From Variovorax sp. J22P240 (GTDB lineage Bacteria; Pseudomonadota; Gammaproteobacteria; Burkholderiales; Burkholderiaceae_C), in assembly GCF_030316855.1 (NCBI RefSeq), contig NZ_JASZYR010000015.1, positions 62,001 through 126,000 of the forward strand: a DNA stretch of 64,000 nucleotides. Direction: 5' to 3'. Numbering within the stretch: the stretch's first letter is position 1; each line of letters starts with the position of its first letter. Positions 24,972 through 34,070 of this stretch are shown in pieces. The position numbers were made by a program, and so were the translations under genes. Below the pieces are notes generated by a model. It had not been told where the DNA came from, ran no database searches, and saw nothing but the letters and a program-made list of their open reading frames with translations.

Positions 24972-25864
24972 TGTTTTCTGTGGCCCAGTGAGTGGAGTGC
25001 GTGCAGGCCGGCCCAGGTGGCTTCGGCGCCGAGCGACCTGGCCGTGGTGCCCGAGGCCTGCAGGGCCAGCATGTAGCGCTGGGTGAGTGCAGACGTGCCG
25101 ATCAGCACGACCTCGGCGGCGGCGTGGACCGACTGCGTGCGCAGTTCCTCGCCGATCAGGATGCCGGAGAGATAGCTCGACAACTCGCGCGCCGGCATGC
25201 GGTCGAACAACGAGAGCGTTCGCGCACCGAAGGCATTGTGCAGAAGGCCCTGTCCGTTGTCGGCCTGCGTGACGCCTTGCAAAAAGGCGGCTTCGTCCAG
25301 AGGTGCAGAGGTGTCGATGGTGCGCGAGAGGATCGAGTGCTGGCTCAGCACCGCGTAAAACTCGCCGGTCATGAAGGTGCGGAAACCCGTCACCATCCCT
25401 TTCTTCACGCGGGCCCATTTGTTGTGCGTGCCGGGCAACACGAACAGTCCATCGTGGATGCCGGTGAGTGCCATCGCGCCGAAGATCTGGACCTCCTCGC
25501 CGCGCATCACGTCGGGCACGCCGTCGTGCGTGTCGCTCAGGCCCGGCACGATCGAGATTCGGCCCGGCTCGATCTCGAGGATCTTGTTGCGCACTTCGAC
25601 CAGTCCCGCGGGGCACGCGCAGTAGGGCGCCTCGACCCAGCCCTGCTTGCTGCCGGCCATGCCCGAGATAAGGCAACGCATGCCTTGAGCGTGCATCCAT
25701 TCGCCGAAGTGCGTTTCGAACACTTCGGTGAAGCCGCCGTGCTTCACGGTGAGGATGCCGCGCGAATGGCTCTGTTCTTCCAGCACCCGCCCATCGGGGT
25801 CGAGCAGCGCACCGCGCAGCGAACTCGTGCCCCAATCGACGGCGACCAGGCGGGTGTGGCTCAT
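24968..25864 (-). CDS. dgoK: 2-dehydro-3-deoxygalactonokinase
   Basis: Phosphorylates 2-keto-3-deoxygalactonate on C6 with ATP. The 298-residue protein opens with VAVDWGTSSLRGALLD, the phosphate-1 motif of the DgoK family, followed by LISGMAGSKQGWVEAPY and VLPGTHNKWARV, both typical blocks. Length is normal. Its stop overlaps the dgoA start (ATGA), so kinase and aldolase are made together. Upstream lies ridA, 1 base away. KDG, the gluco epimer, is also possible as substrate. Confidence 0.95.
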   Translation of the reverse strand: MSHTRLVAVDWGTSSLRGALLDPDGRVLEEQSHSRGILTVKHGGFTEVFETHFGEWMHAQGMRCLISGMAGSKQGWVEAPYCACPAGLVEVRNKILEIEPGRISIVPGLSDTHDGVPDVMRGEEVQIFGAMALTGIHDGLFVLPGTHNKWARVKKGMVTGFRTFMTGEFYAVLSQHSILSRTIDTSAPLDEAAFLQGVTQADNGQGLLHNAFGARTLSLFDRMPARELSSYLSGILIGEELRTQSVHAAAEVVLIGTSALTQRYMLALQASGTTARSLGAEATWAGLHALHSLGHRKQ

Positions 25865-25865
25865 G

Positions 25866-26261
25866 TCAGTCGGCTCTCGGCTTGTACGCGGTCACGTCGA
25901 TCTCGACCTTGGCGTCGATCATCAGCCGCGATTCGACGGTCGAGCGTGCGGGCCGGTGGTCGCCCAGGCACTCCATGTAGACGCGGTTGAAGCTGCCGAA
26001 ATCGCGTGCGTCATTGAGCCACACGCTGACTTTCGCGATGTCGGCCAGCGTGCAGTCGGCCAGTGCCAGAGCCTGCTCTATGCGCTTGAACACCTGGCGC
26101 GTCTGCGCCTCGATGCCGCCGACGATGACCTGGCCCTGATCGTCGGTCGGGACTTGGCCGGAGACGAAAACGAAATCGCCCGCGCGGGTGGCGGGCGAGA
26201 GGGGGCGTGCCTGCCGATCGGAGGCAATCGGTGACTGGCCGAGCATTTCAACTTTGGACAT
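25866..26261 (-). CDS. RidA-family enamine/imine deaminase
   Basis: A 131-residue Rid-family protein. Rid enzymes hydrolyse reactive enamine/imine products of PLP dehydratases to keto acids. The C-terminal RPARSTVESRL holds the active Arg (about residue 105), and IDVTAYKP has the end motif; FVSGQVPTDDQGQVIVGGIEAQTRQ is typical. It is the first gene of the leftward operon with dgoK and dgoA, and its promoter faces the operon that encodes a DSD1-type PLP enzyme, a likely source of its enamine substrate. Confidence 0.92.
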   Translation of the reverse strand: MSKVEMLGQSPIASDRQARPLSPATRAGDFVFVSGQVPTDDQGQVIVGGIEAQTRQVFKRIEQALALADCTLADIAKVSVWLNDARDFGSFNRVYMECLGDHRPARSTVESRLMIDAKVEIDVTAYKPRAD

Positions 26262-26272
26262 GGCGATGAATT

Positions 26273-26287
26273 TGTAATGAAATTACA
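26273..26287. promoter_or_regulatory. RpiR/HexR-type operator 1
   Basis: TGTAAT-GAA-ATTACA is a perfect 6-3-6 inverted repeat 12 bases upstream of the ridA start. The same form is known for HexR, an RpiR-family regulator that senses KDPG. An RpiR gene lies in the divergent operon at 33168, so it is the natural candidate to bind here. Confidence 0.7.
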
Positions 26288-26346
26288 TTTAATGGAAGGG
26301 TAAACCCCTGTTTGACGTGGAAAATCGCTAGAAATACGATCTGCGA

Positions 26347-26361
26347 TGTAATGTTATTACT
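26347..26361. promoter_or_regulatory. RpiR/HexR-type operator 2
   Basis: TGTAAT-GTT-ATTACT differs from operator 1 by one base in the second arm. It lies 12 bases upstream of the peptide-type binding-protein gene. Its centre is 74 bases (about seven helical turns) from that of operator 1, which would suit a loop between the two sites. Confidence 0.68.
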
Positions 26362-26373
26362 CATGGAGCCGCG

Positions 26374-27978
26374 ATGCAAACAACCGCCATCACTGTACCG
26401 ACATCTGGTTTTTCTCAACTGAACCCGGTGCGCGCATCGCGATGGCGAACCGTCGCCGGTGCGCTCGCCGCAACCGTCGCATTCGGCTTGCTGCCTGCCG
26501 CTGCATTCGCCGAACCTGCCAAGGGCGGCGCCGCCAACCTGGCGATGGTCGGCGAGCCGCAGGGTCTGGACCCGATGATCAGCACCGCAGACCTCGTGGG
26601 CACGATCATGCAGCACGTCTACGAACCGCTCTATACCTTCGATGCCAACTGGAACGTGGCACCGATGCTGGCGGAGGGCATGCCGGTGGTCTCCAAGGAC
26701 GGCCTGACCTACACCATCGCGATCCGCAAGGGCGTGAAGCTCCACAACGGCCGCGACCTGAATGCCGATGACGTCGTGGCTTCGCTGCAGCGCTGGATGG
26801 AACTCTCGCCGCGCGGCAAGTCCGTGGGCAAGGAAGTCGCGTCGCTCACGGCCAAGGGGCCGCTCAGCGTCGAGCTCAAGCTCAAGAGCCCGTATGCGCC
26901 GCTGCTCGCCCAACTCGCGCTGCCCAGCGGCATGGCCGCGATCCTGGCCAAGGAAAGCATCGCGCCGCAGCTGAAGGAATTCATCGGCACCGGCCCCTAC
27001 AAGTTCAAGGAACGCCGCCCCGACCAGTTCACCGTGCTCGTGCGCCACGACGGCTACACCGCGCGCAAGGAAGCGCCCAGCGGCTACGCCGGCCGTCGCG
27101 AAGCCCTGCTCGACGAGCTGCGCTTCGTGCCCGTGCCCAATGCGAACACGCGCGTCGAAGGCTCGCTCTCTGGCCAGTTCCAGTATGCGGACCTGCTCCC
27201 GGTCGAGGCCGTGGGACGCATCGAGAAGGGCGCGCCCGCTGTCGTGCCGATCGTGACGAAGAACTTCGGCTTCCCCTACATCGTGTTCAACACCAAGGAA
27301 GGCGTGCTGGCCTCGCAGCCGTTGCGCCGCGCGGTGCAGACGGCGGTCGGGCAGGGTGAGCTGATGGCCGCCGGCTTCGGCGACAACCGCTTCTTCGTGG
27401 TCGAGCCCAACTTCTTCCCGAAGGGCACGCCTTACTACTCGGCTGCCGGCACCAACGCCTACAACACGCGCAACCCGCAAACGGCCAAGGACCTTGCTGC
27501 GAAGGCCGGCTACAACGGCCAGCCGGTGCGCATCATGGCGAGCCGCCAGTACGAGTTCCACTACAACATGGCGCTCGTGATGTCCGAGCAGCTCAAGAAG
27601 GCCGGCTTCAAGACCGATCTGCAGGTGGTCGACTGGGCCACGCTGGTGCAGCGCCGCAACGATGCAAAGCTGTGGGACGTGTACTTCACGCACTCGGGTC
27701 TCTTCCCGGAGCCGATGCTCTCGCCGCCGCAACTGGGCGACGGCGCCCCGGGCTGGTGGGAAACACCGTCCAAGAAGGCGACGCTGACCGCCTTCAACCA
27801 GGAAACCGACAACGCCAAGCGTGGCGCACTGTGGGGCCAGGTGCAGCAGACCGTGTATGACGAAGTGCCCTTCATCGAAGTCGGCAAGTTCAACAGCCTG
27901 TCCGCGCGCTCGGCCAAGCTGGAGGGCTACACACCCGCGATCTGGCCGTTCTTCTGGAACACCGGCCTCGCCAAGTAA
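26374..27978 (+). CDS. peptide/opine-type ABC transporter substrate-binding protein
   Basis: A 534-residue DppA/OppA-class (SBP_bac_5) periplasmic protein with a long signal peptide cut near AFA-EP (residue 47). The blocks GEPQGLDPMISTADLVGTIMQHVYEPLYTFD and FKLHNGRDLNADDVVASLQRW-like text are typical of the class. It opens a nine-gene-spanning rightward operon with its own permeases and ATPases. DppA-class proteins also bind sugar acids, opines and oligosaccharides, so the ligand need not be a peptide; the enzymes downstream suggest an N-acyl-D-amino compound. Confidence 0.93.
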   Translation: MQTTAITVPTSGFSQLNPVRASRWRTVAGALAATVAFGLLPAAAFAEPAKGGAANLAMVGEPQGLDPMISTADLVGTIMQHVYEPLYTFDANWNVAPMLAEGMPVVSKDGLTYTIAIRKGVKLHNGRDLNADDVVASLQRWMELSPRGKSVGKEVASLTAKGPLSVELKLKSPYAPLLAQLALPSGMAAILAKESIAPQLKEFIGTGPYKFKERRPDQFTVLVRHDGYTARKEAPSGYAGRREALLDELRFVPVPNANTRVEGSLSGQFQYADLLPVEAVGRIEKGAPAVVPIVTKNFGFPYIVFNTKEGVLASQPLRRAVQTAVGQGELMAAGFGDNRFFVVEPNFFPKGTPYYSAAGTNAYNTRNPQTAKDLAAKAGYNGQPVRIMASRQYEFHYNMALVMSEQLKKAGFKTDLQVVDWATLVQRRNDAKLWDVYFTHSGLFPEPMLSPPQLGDGAPGWWETPSKKATLTAFNQETDNAKRGALWGQVQQTVYDEVPFIEVGKFNSLSARSAKLEGYTPAIWPFFWNTGLAK

Positions 27979-27996
27979 GCCCGGCGAACCCTACCC

Positions 27997-28947
27997 ATGT
28001 TGCGCTTCTTGCTTACCCGCCTGGCGGGGGCGGTGGTGGTGCTCGCCATCGTCGCGGTGCTGGTCTTTGCGCTGACGCGCCTCGCTTCTGGCGACCCGGT
28101 CGCGCTGCTGCTCGGCGACCAGGCGACCACCGAGGACATCGCCCAGGCCCGCATCCAGTACGGACTCGACAAGCCCTTGCCGACCCAATTCGTGCTGTGG
28201 GTCGGCGAGCTGCTGCAGGGCAACCTGGGGCAATCGCTGTTCCTTCAGCGTCCGGTGGCGCAGGCGCTGATGGAGCGCGCCGAGCCGACGATGTTCCTCG
28301 CGTTGTTCGCCGTCAGCATCGCCGCGCTCATCGGCATCCCCGCCGGCATGGCGGCGGCCATCTGGCACGGCAGCGCGGCGGACCAGGCCGTGAGCGGCGT
28401 GGCCATGCTCGGCGCCAGCATTCCGAGCTTCTGGCTCGGGCTGATCCTGATCCAGTTCTTCGCGGTCAAGCTCGGGTGGTTTCCGACCTCGGGCTATGGC
28501 GACCCCAGCGCTTCGCTGCATGAGCGGCTGCACCACCTGCTGCTGCCCGCGCTGGTGCTGGGCCTGCTGAACTCGGCGCTGATCATCCGCTTCACGCGCG
28601 CCTCCATGCTCGACATCCTTGGCGAGGATTACGTGCGCACCGCACGCGCCAAGGGCCTGCCGGAGCGCGTGATCATGGTCAAGCACGTCTTGCGCAATGC
28701 GCTGGTGCCGATCGTGACAGTGCTAGGCCTCACGCTCGCGCTGATGATCGGCGGCACGGTGGTGACGGAAACCGTCTTCAATCTGCCCGGCGTCGGCAAC
28801 CTGGTGGTGCGCGCGGTGCTGCGGCGCGACTACCCGGTGATCCAGGGCACGCTGCTGGTCATCGCCGCGATCTACGTGTTCATCAATCTCGGCGTCGACT
28901 TCATCTACACGCTGGTCGATCCGCGCATCCGGCTGGAGTCCAAATGA
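27997..28947 (+). CDS. DppB-type ABC transporter permease
   Basis: First permease, 316 residues and about six helices. It has the DppB N-terminus LLTRLAGAVVVLAIVAVLVFALTRLASGDP and the EAA loop region YVRTARAKGLPERVIMVKHVLRNALVP, which docks on the ATPase. The coding region begins 18 bases after the binding-protein gene and ends in a four-base overlap with the second permease. Confidence 0.95.
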   Translation: MLRFLLTRLAGAVVVLAIVAVLVFALTRLASGDPVALLLGDQATTEDIAQARIQYGLDKPLPTQFVLWVGELLQGNLGQSLFLQRPVAQALMERAEPTMFLALFAVSIAALIGIPAGMAAAIWHGSAADQAVSGVAMLGASIPSFWLGLILIQFFAVKLGWFPTSGYGDPSASLHERLHHLLLPALVLGLLNSALIIRFTRASMLDILGEDYVRTARAKGLPERVIMVKHVLRNALVPIVTVLGLTLALMIGGTVVTETVFNLPGVGNLVVRAVLRRDYPVIQGTLLVIAAIYVFINLGVDFIYTLVDPRIRLESK

Positions 28948-29806
28948 AAGCGGCCGTCTTCTCTTTTTTCGGTGGCGCGATGCCGATCGCGCGCCGCCTG
29001 TTCTCGCGCAAGGTCGTGCTGGCCGCGGCGCTGGTGCTGCTGCTGGTGGTGGGCGTCGCGGTGATCTACCCGTGGATCTCGGATGCCGACCCGGGCGCCA
29101 TCGAGATCAGCAACCGCCTGCATGCGCCCTCGTGGACGCACTGGGCCGGCACCGACGAACTCGGCCGTGACGTGATGCTGCGCATCGTGCACGGCGCACG
29201 CTACTCGTTGATGATCGGCTTCGTCACCGCGGCGGGCGCCGTGCTCTTCGGCACGCTGATGGGCATGCTGGCCGGCTTCTTCCGCAAGCTGGACGCCCCG
29301 CTGATGCGCGTGGTCGACGCGATGATGTCCTTCCCCGACATCCTGCTCGGCATCGCGCTGGTGTCGATCCTCGGCGTGTCGCTGTGGAACGTGATGCTGG
29401 CGCTGGTCATCGTCTACACACCGCGCGTGGCACGCGTGGTGCGCGCCACCACGCTCGTCCTGCGCGAGCTGCTCTTCGTCGACGCTGCACGCGCGCTCGG
29501 CGTGCGCACGCCGCGCATCCTGCGCAAGCACATCCTGCCGAACCTGATGTCGCCGATCCTCGTGCAGGTGACCTTCATCTTCGCGTACGCGATCCTGGCC
29601 GAAGCCGGTCTTTCATTCCTCGGCGTCGGCGTGCCGCCGGACATTCCGACCTGGGGCACCATGATCGCCGGCAGCCTCGAATATGCCGACAAGGCTTTCT
29701 GGACGATCTTCTGTCCGGGCCTCGCCATCGTGCTGACCGCGCTCTCGCTGCAGATGTTGGGCGATGGCGTTCGCGACCTGCTCGATCCCAAACTGAGGAA
29801 GGCCGC

Positions 29807-29810
<4 letters not shown>
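28944..29810 (+). CDS. DppC-type ABC transporter permease
   Basis: Second permease, 288 residues and about six helices. The periplasmic lead THWAGTDELGRDVMLRIVHGARYSL is the hallmark of DppC/OppC proteins. The coupling loop is VDAARALGVRTPRILRKHILPN. ATGA overlaps at both ends tie it to the first permease and the first ATPase. A second Met at residue 13 could also serve as the start. Confidence 0.95.
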
Positions 29811-30846
<1,036 letters not shown>

Positions 30847-30850
<4 letters not shown>

Positions 30851-31836
30851 CGACTTCGACGTTGGCGAGCGACAACCTGCTCGAGATCCGCAACCTGCGC
30901 AAGTACTTCGGCAAGGGCAGCCACCCGGTGCGCGCGGTGGACGACGTGAGCTTCACCATCCGCAAGGGCGAGACCCTCGGCCTGGTCGGCGAATCGGGCT
31001 CGGGCAAGAGCACCATCGGGCGCCTGCTCACGCGGCTGGTCGATCCGACCGACGGCCAGATGCTGTACCAGCCGCAGGGGTCGGATGCAGCGCCTCAGGA
31101 TCTGGCGGGGTTGTCGCAGTCGCAGTTCCGGCCGCTGCGTTCCAAGGTGCAGATCATTTTTCAGGACCCCTACGCCAGCCTGAATCCGCGCATGCGGATC
31201 CGCGACGTGCTGGCGGAGGCGCTCGACACCCACGGCCTTGCCAAGGGTGCGGCGCGCAAGCCGCGCATCCAGGAGTTGCTGCAGCAGGTCGGCCTGCGCC
31301 GCGAGCATGCCGATCGCTTTCCGCACGAATTCTCTGGCGGGCAGCGCCAGCGCATCGGCATCGCCCGTGCGCTGGCGGTGGAGCCGCAGTTCATCGTGGC
31401 CGACGAGCCCCTGTCGGCACTGGACGTGTCGATTCAGGCGCAGGTGGTCAACCTGCTGGGCGAACTGAAGGAACAACTGGGCCTGACGCTGCTCTTCATC
31501 TCGCACGATCTCGACGTGGTGGAGTACCTGTGCGATCGCGTCGTGGTGCTGTACCTCGGCCGCGTGATGGAGATCGCGCCGACCCACTCGCTCTACACGC
31601 AACCGCAGCATCCGTACACTCGCGCGCTGCTGGCCGCGGCACCCATTCCCGACCCCGCACAGAGGCGCGTGGTGCCGCTGCTGCAGGGCGACCTGCCCAG
31701 CCCGGCGAACCCGCCTTCTGGCTGCGTCTTTCGCACCCGCTGCCCGCTCGCGGAGGAGCGCTGCGCCAGCGCCGACATGCAACTTCGCGAAGTGCAGCCC
31801 GGGCACTGGCATGCCTGCTGGCGAAACGACCTTTGA
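30847..31836 (+). CDS. DppF-type ABC transporter ATP-binding protein
   Basis: Second ATPase, 329 residues. Walker A is GESGSGKST, the Q-loop IIFQDPYASLNPRM, the signature FSGGQRQR (Phe in place of Leu, common in DppF), Walker B IVADEPLSALD and the H-loop ISHDLDVV. The C-terminal CVFRTRCPLAEERC cysteine pattern matches the OppF/DppF extension. It completes a full DppBCDF importer. Confidence 0.95.
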
Positions 31837-31887
31837 TCTTTGCGCGACCGTGGCCCATCATCAAGAACATCCAACCGAGGGATACAC

Positions 31888-33159
31888 ATGACAGAAGAGT
31901 TCATCCTGGACCACCGCAGCAAGAGCTATCCGCTCGAGGCCGCACCATGCCGCGCGGCTGACATTGGCCAGAAGGGATGGAACGTGCTGGCGGACGACCT
32001 GTCGTATCCGCTGGCCGTCATTCGCCGCTCGGCGCTCGCTCACAACATCGCGTGGATGCAGGACTACGCGCGGCGAAAGGGCGTGACGCTGGCGCCGCAC
32101 GGCAAGACCACCATGTCGCCCGAACTCTTTGCGCAGCAGCTGGCCGGCGGCGCTTGGGGCCTGACCTTCGCGACCATCTACCAGCTCGCGGTGGGCGTGG
32201 AGGCAGGCACCCGTCGCGCCATCATCGCCAATCAGGTGATGTGCGATGCCGACCTCGACGGGCTGGACATGCTGCTGGCCGGGCACAACGACCTGCGCGT
32301 GTGGTTCCTGGTCGATTCGCTGGCGCAACTGGCGCTGGTCGAAGACTGGGCGCAGCGCCGGCAGTGCAAACGCTGCTTCGACGTGCTGATCGAGATCGGC
32401 ATACCCGGCCAGCGAACCGGCTGTCGCACGCTGGAAGAAGCGCTCACGCTGGCCGCCGCCGTCTCGCGCTCGAAGGTGGTCCAACTTGGCGGCATCGAAT
32501 GCTACGAAGGCGGTCTGGCGCGTTGCGACAGTGAGCATGACGCGCGCGAGGTCACTGCGCTGGTCAACCGTGTGCTCGAGGTCGCACGCGCCTGCGATGC
32601 CGAGAACCTCTTCTGCGACGACACCGTGATGCTGACGGCCGGTGGGTCGGCGGTGTTCGACCTCGTCGTGCCGCTGCTTCGCGCGCAAGGCCTCTCGCGG
32701 CCGGTGCGGGGTGTGCTGCGGTCGGGCTGCTACGTCACGCACGACAACGGCAACTACGCGCGCTTCCTGAAGCAGGTCGAGCAGCGCGAAGGGCTGGACG
32801 AGTCCCTGCGCGCAGCGCTGGAAGTCTGGGCGATGGTGCAGTCGGTACCGGAGCCGGGCTTGGCGCTGTTGACGTGCGGCCGCCGGGACATCTCCTACGA
32901 CCTCGAAATGCCGATCCCGGTGCGCCACGCGCCGCGGGGCGAACGCACGGCCGCCGCTGTGCCTGCGGGCTGGACGATCAGTGCCCTCAACGACCAACAT
33001 GCCTATCTGCGCTTCGACCCCGCCGGCCCGGTGCCGCAGGTCGGCGACCGCGTCGCGCTGGGCATCTCGCACCCTTGCACCACTTTCGACAAGTGGCGCT
33101 GGCTCGCGCTGGTCGAGGACGACGGGGCCGTGACCGGCGCCATCAGCACGCGCTTCTGA
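31888..33159 (+). CDS. DSD1-type PLP-dependent D-amino acid ammonia-lyase/deaminase
   Basis: A 423-residue fold-type III PLP enzyme of the D-serine dehydratase-like/D-threonine aldolase group. The N-terminal alanine-racemase barrel has the PLP lysine in LAPHGKTTMSP (Lys73). The C-terminal metal-binding pair is His395 and Cys397 (GISHPCTTFDKW), as in zinc-dependent eukaryote-type D-serine dehydratase. Such enzymes remove ammonia from beta-hydroxy D-amino acids. Given DgoK and DgoA in the divergent operon, a 2-amino-2-deoxy sugar acid is a credible substrate; D-serine or D-threonine remains possible. The start is the ATG at 31888. Confidence 0.88.
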   Translation: MTEEFILDHRSKSYPLEAAPCRAADIGQKGWNVLADDLSYPLAVIRRSALAHNIAWMQDYARRKGVTLAPHGKTTMSPELFAQQLAGGAWGLTFATIYQLAVGVEAGTRRAIIANQVMCDADLDGLDMLLAGHNDLRVWFLVDSLAQLALVEDWAQRRQCKRCFDVLIEIGIPGQRTGCRTLEEALTLAAAVSRSKVVQLGGIECYEGGLARCDSEHDAREVTALVNRVLEVARACDAENLFCDDTVMLTAGGSAVFDLVVPLLRAQGLSRPVRGVLRSGCYVTHDNGNYARFLKQVEQREGLDESLRAALEVWAMVQSVPEPGLALLTCGRRDISYDLEMPIPVRHAPRGERTAAAVPAGWTISALNDQHAYLRFDPAGPVPQVGDRVALGISHPCTTFDKWRWLALVEDDGAVTGAISTRF

Positions 33160-33167
33160 GGCTTTCG

Positions 33168-34070
33168 ATGAACGACTCCGCAGCCCATCTCCTGCAGCGC
33201 TTGCGCGAGCGCATGGCCGAATTACCGGCCGCGCAGCGCAGCGTCGTGCAATGCGTGCTCGAAGACCCGCGCGCCGCCGTCGCCGCCACCGTGGAGCAAC
33301 TTGCGCAGCAAGCCGGTGTCTCGATGCCGACCATCGTTCGGACCTGCCGCAGCTTCGGCTTCGAGTCAGTGCGCGAATTCATGCTGGCGCTGGCACAGGA
33401 TCTCGCGGTCACTGGCTCGTACCTGCACCGCAGCGTCCTCGCGGAAGACAGCGCGGGCGACGTCGCCAGCAAGATCATCCATGCGGCCGTGTCGTCGCTG
33501 ACCGAACTGGGCCGTCGCATCGACGTCGCCGTGGTCGACGAAGTCGCGACACGGTTGGCCGCCGCGCGGCGCATCGATTGCTATTCGGTGGGGGCGGCGT
33601 CGACCTTCATGGCGAGCGAACTGCAGAGCCGCCTGTTCAGGCTCGGGTGCACGTCCAACGCCATCTTCGATGCGCACCAGCAACTGGTCTCGGCCAGCAC
33701 GCTGGGACCCGACGGCGTGGCCTTCGTCATCTCGCACGTGGGGCGGATGCCCTACACGCTGGAGGCGGCGCGCTTCGCCCGCTCGCAAGGTGCCACGGTG
33801 GTGGCCCTCACGCAACCCGATACGCAGTTGGCCGAAATCGCGGACCTCGTGCTGGCCGTGTCGGTCCCGCAGGATGCGGTGATGCGCGTCGGCACCGAGG
33901 CCTACCTCGCGCACCTCGTGGTGATCGAGGTCCTGATGGTGCGGCTTGCGCAGAAGCTCGGGCCGGTCGCAACGCGTGGGCTGCAGCAGTTCAAGCAACT
34001 GCTGCACAAGCACGGCTTCGACAGCGCCGAGTATTCGGGGGCCACGGAGACCAACGACGAGAGGCCATGA
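33168..34070 (+). CDS. MurR/RpiR-family regulator with SIS domain
   Basis: A 300-residue regulator with an N-terminal RpiR helix-turn-helix (residues about 1-77, AATVEQLAQQAGVSMPTIVRTCRSFGF) and a C-terminal SIS domain (about 120-260, YSVGAASTFMASELQSRLFRLG and VAFVISHVGRMPYTLEAARFARSQGA). SIS domains sense sugar phosphates. It sits inside the operon between the PLP enzyme and the deacylase, overlapping the latter by four bases. Two HexR-like operators lie in the divergent promoter at 26262-26373, so it likely controls both arms, with a phosphorylated 2-keto-3-deoxy acid as possible effector. Confidence 0.92.
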   Translation: MNDSAAHLLQRLRERMAELPAAQRSVVQCVLEDPRAAVAATVEQLAQQAGVSMPTIVRTCRSFGFESVREFMLALAQDLAVTGSYLHRSVLAEDSAGDVASKIIHAAVSSLTELGRRIDVAVVDEVATRLAAARRIDCYSVGAASTFMASELQSRLFRLGCTSNAIFDAHQQLVSASTLGPDGVAFVISHVGRMPYTLEAARFARSQGATVVALTQPDTQLAEIADLVLAVSVPQDAVMRVGTEAYLAHLVVIEVLMVRLAQKLGPVATRGLQQFKQLLHKHGFDSAEYSGATETNDERP

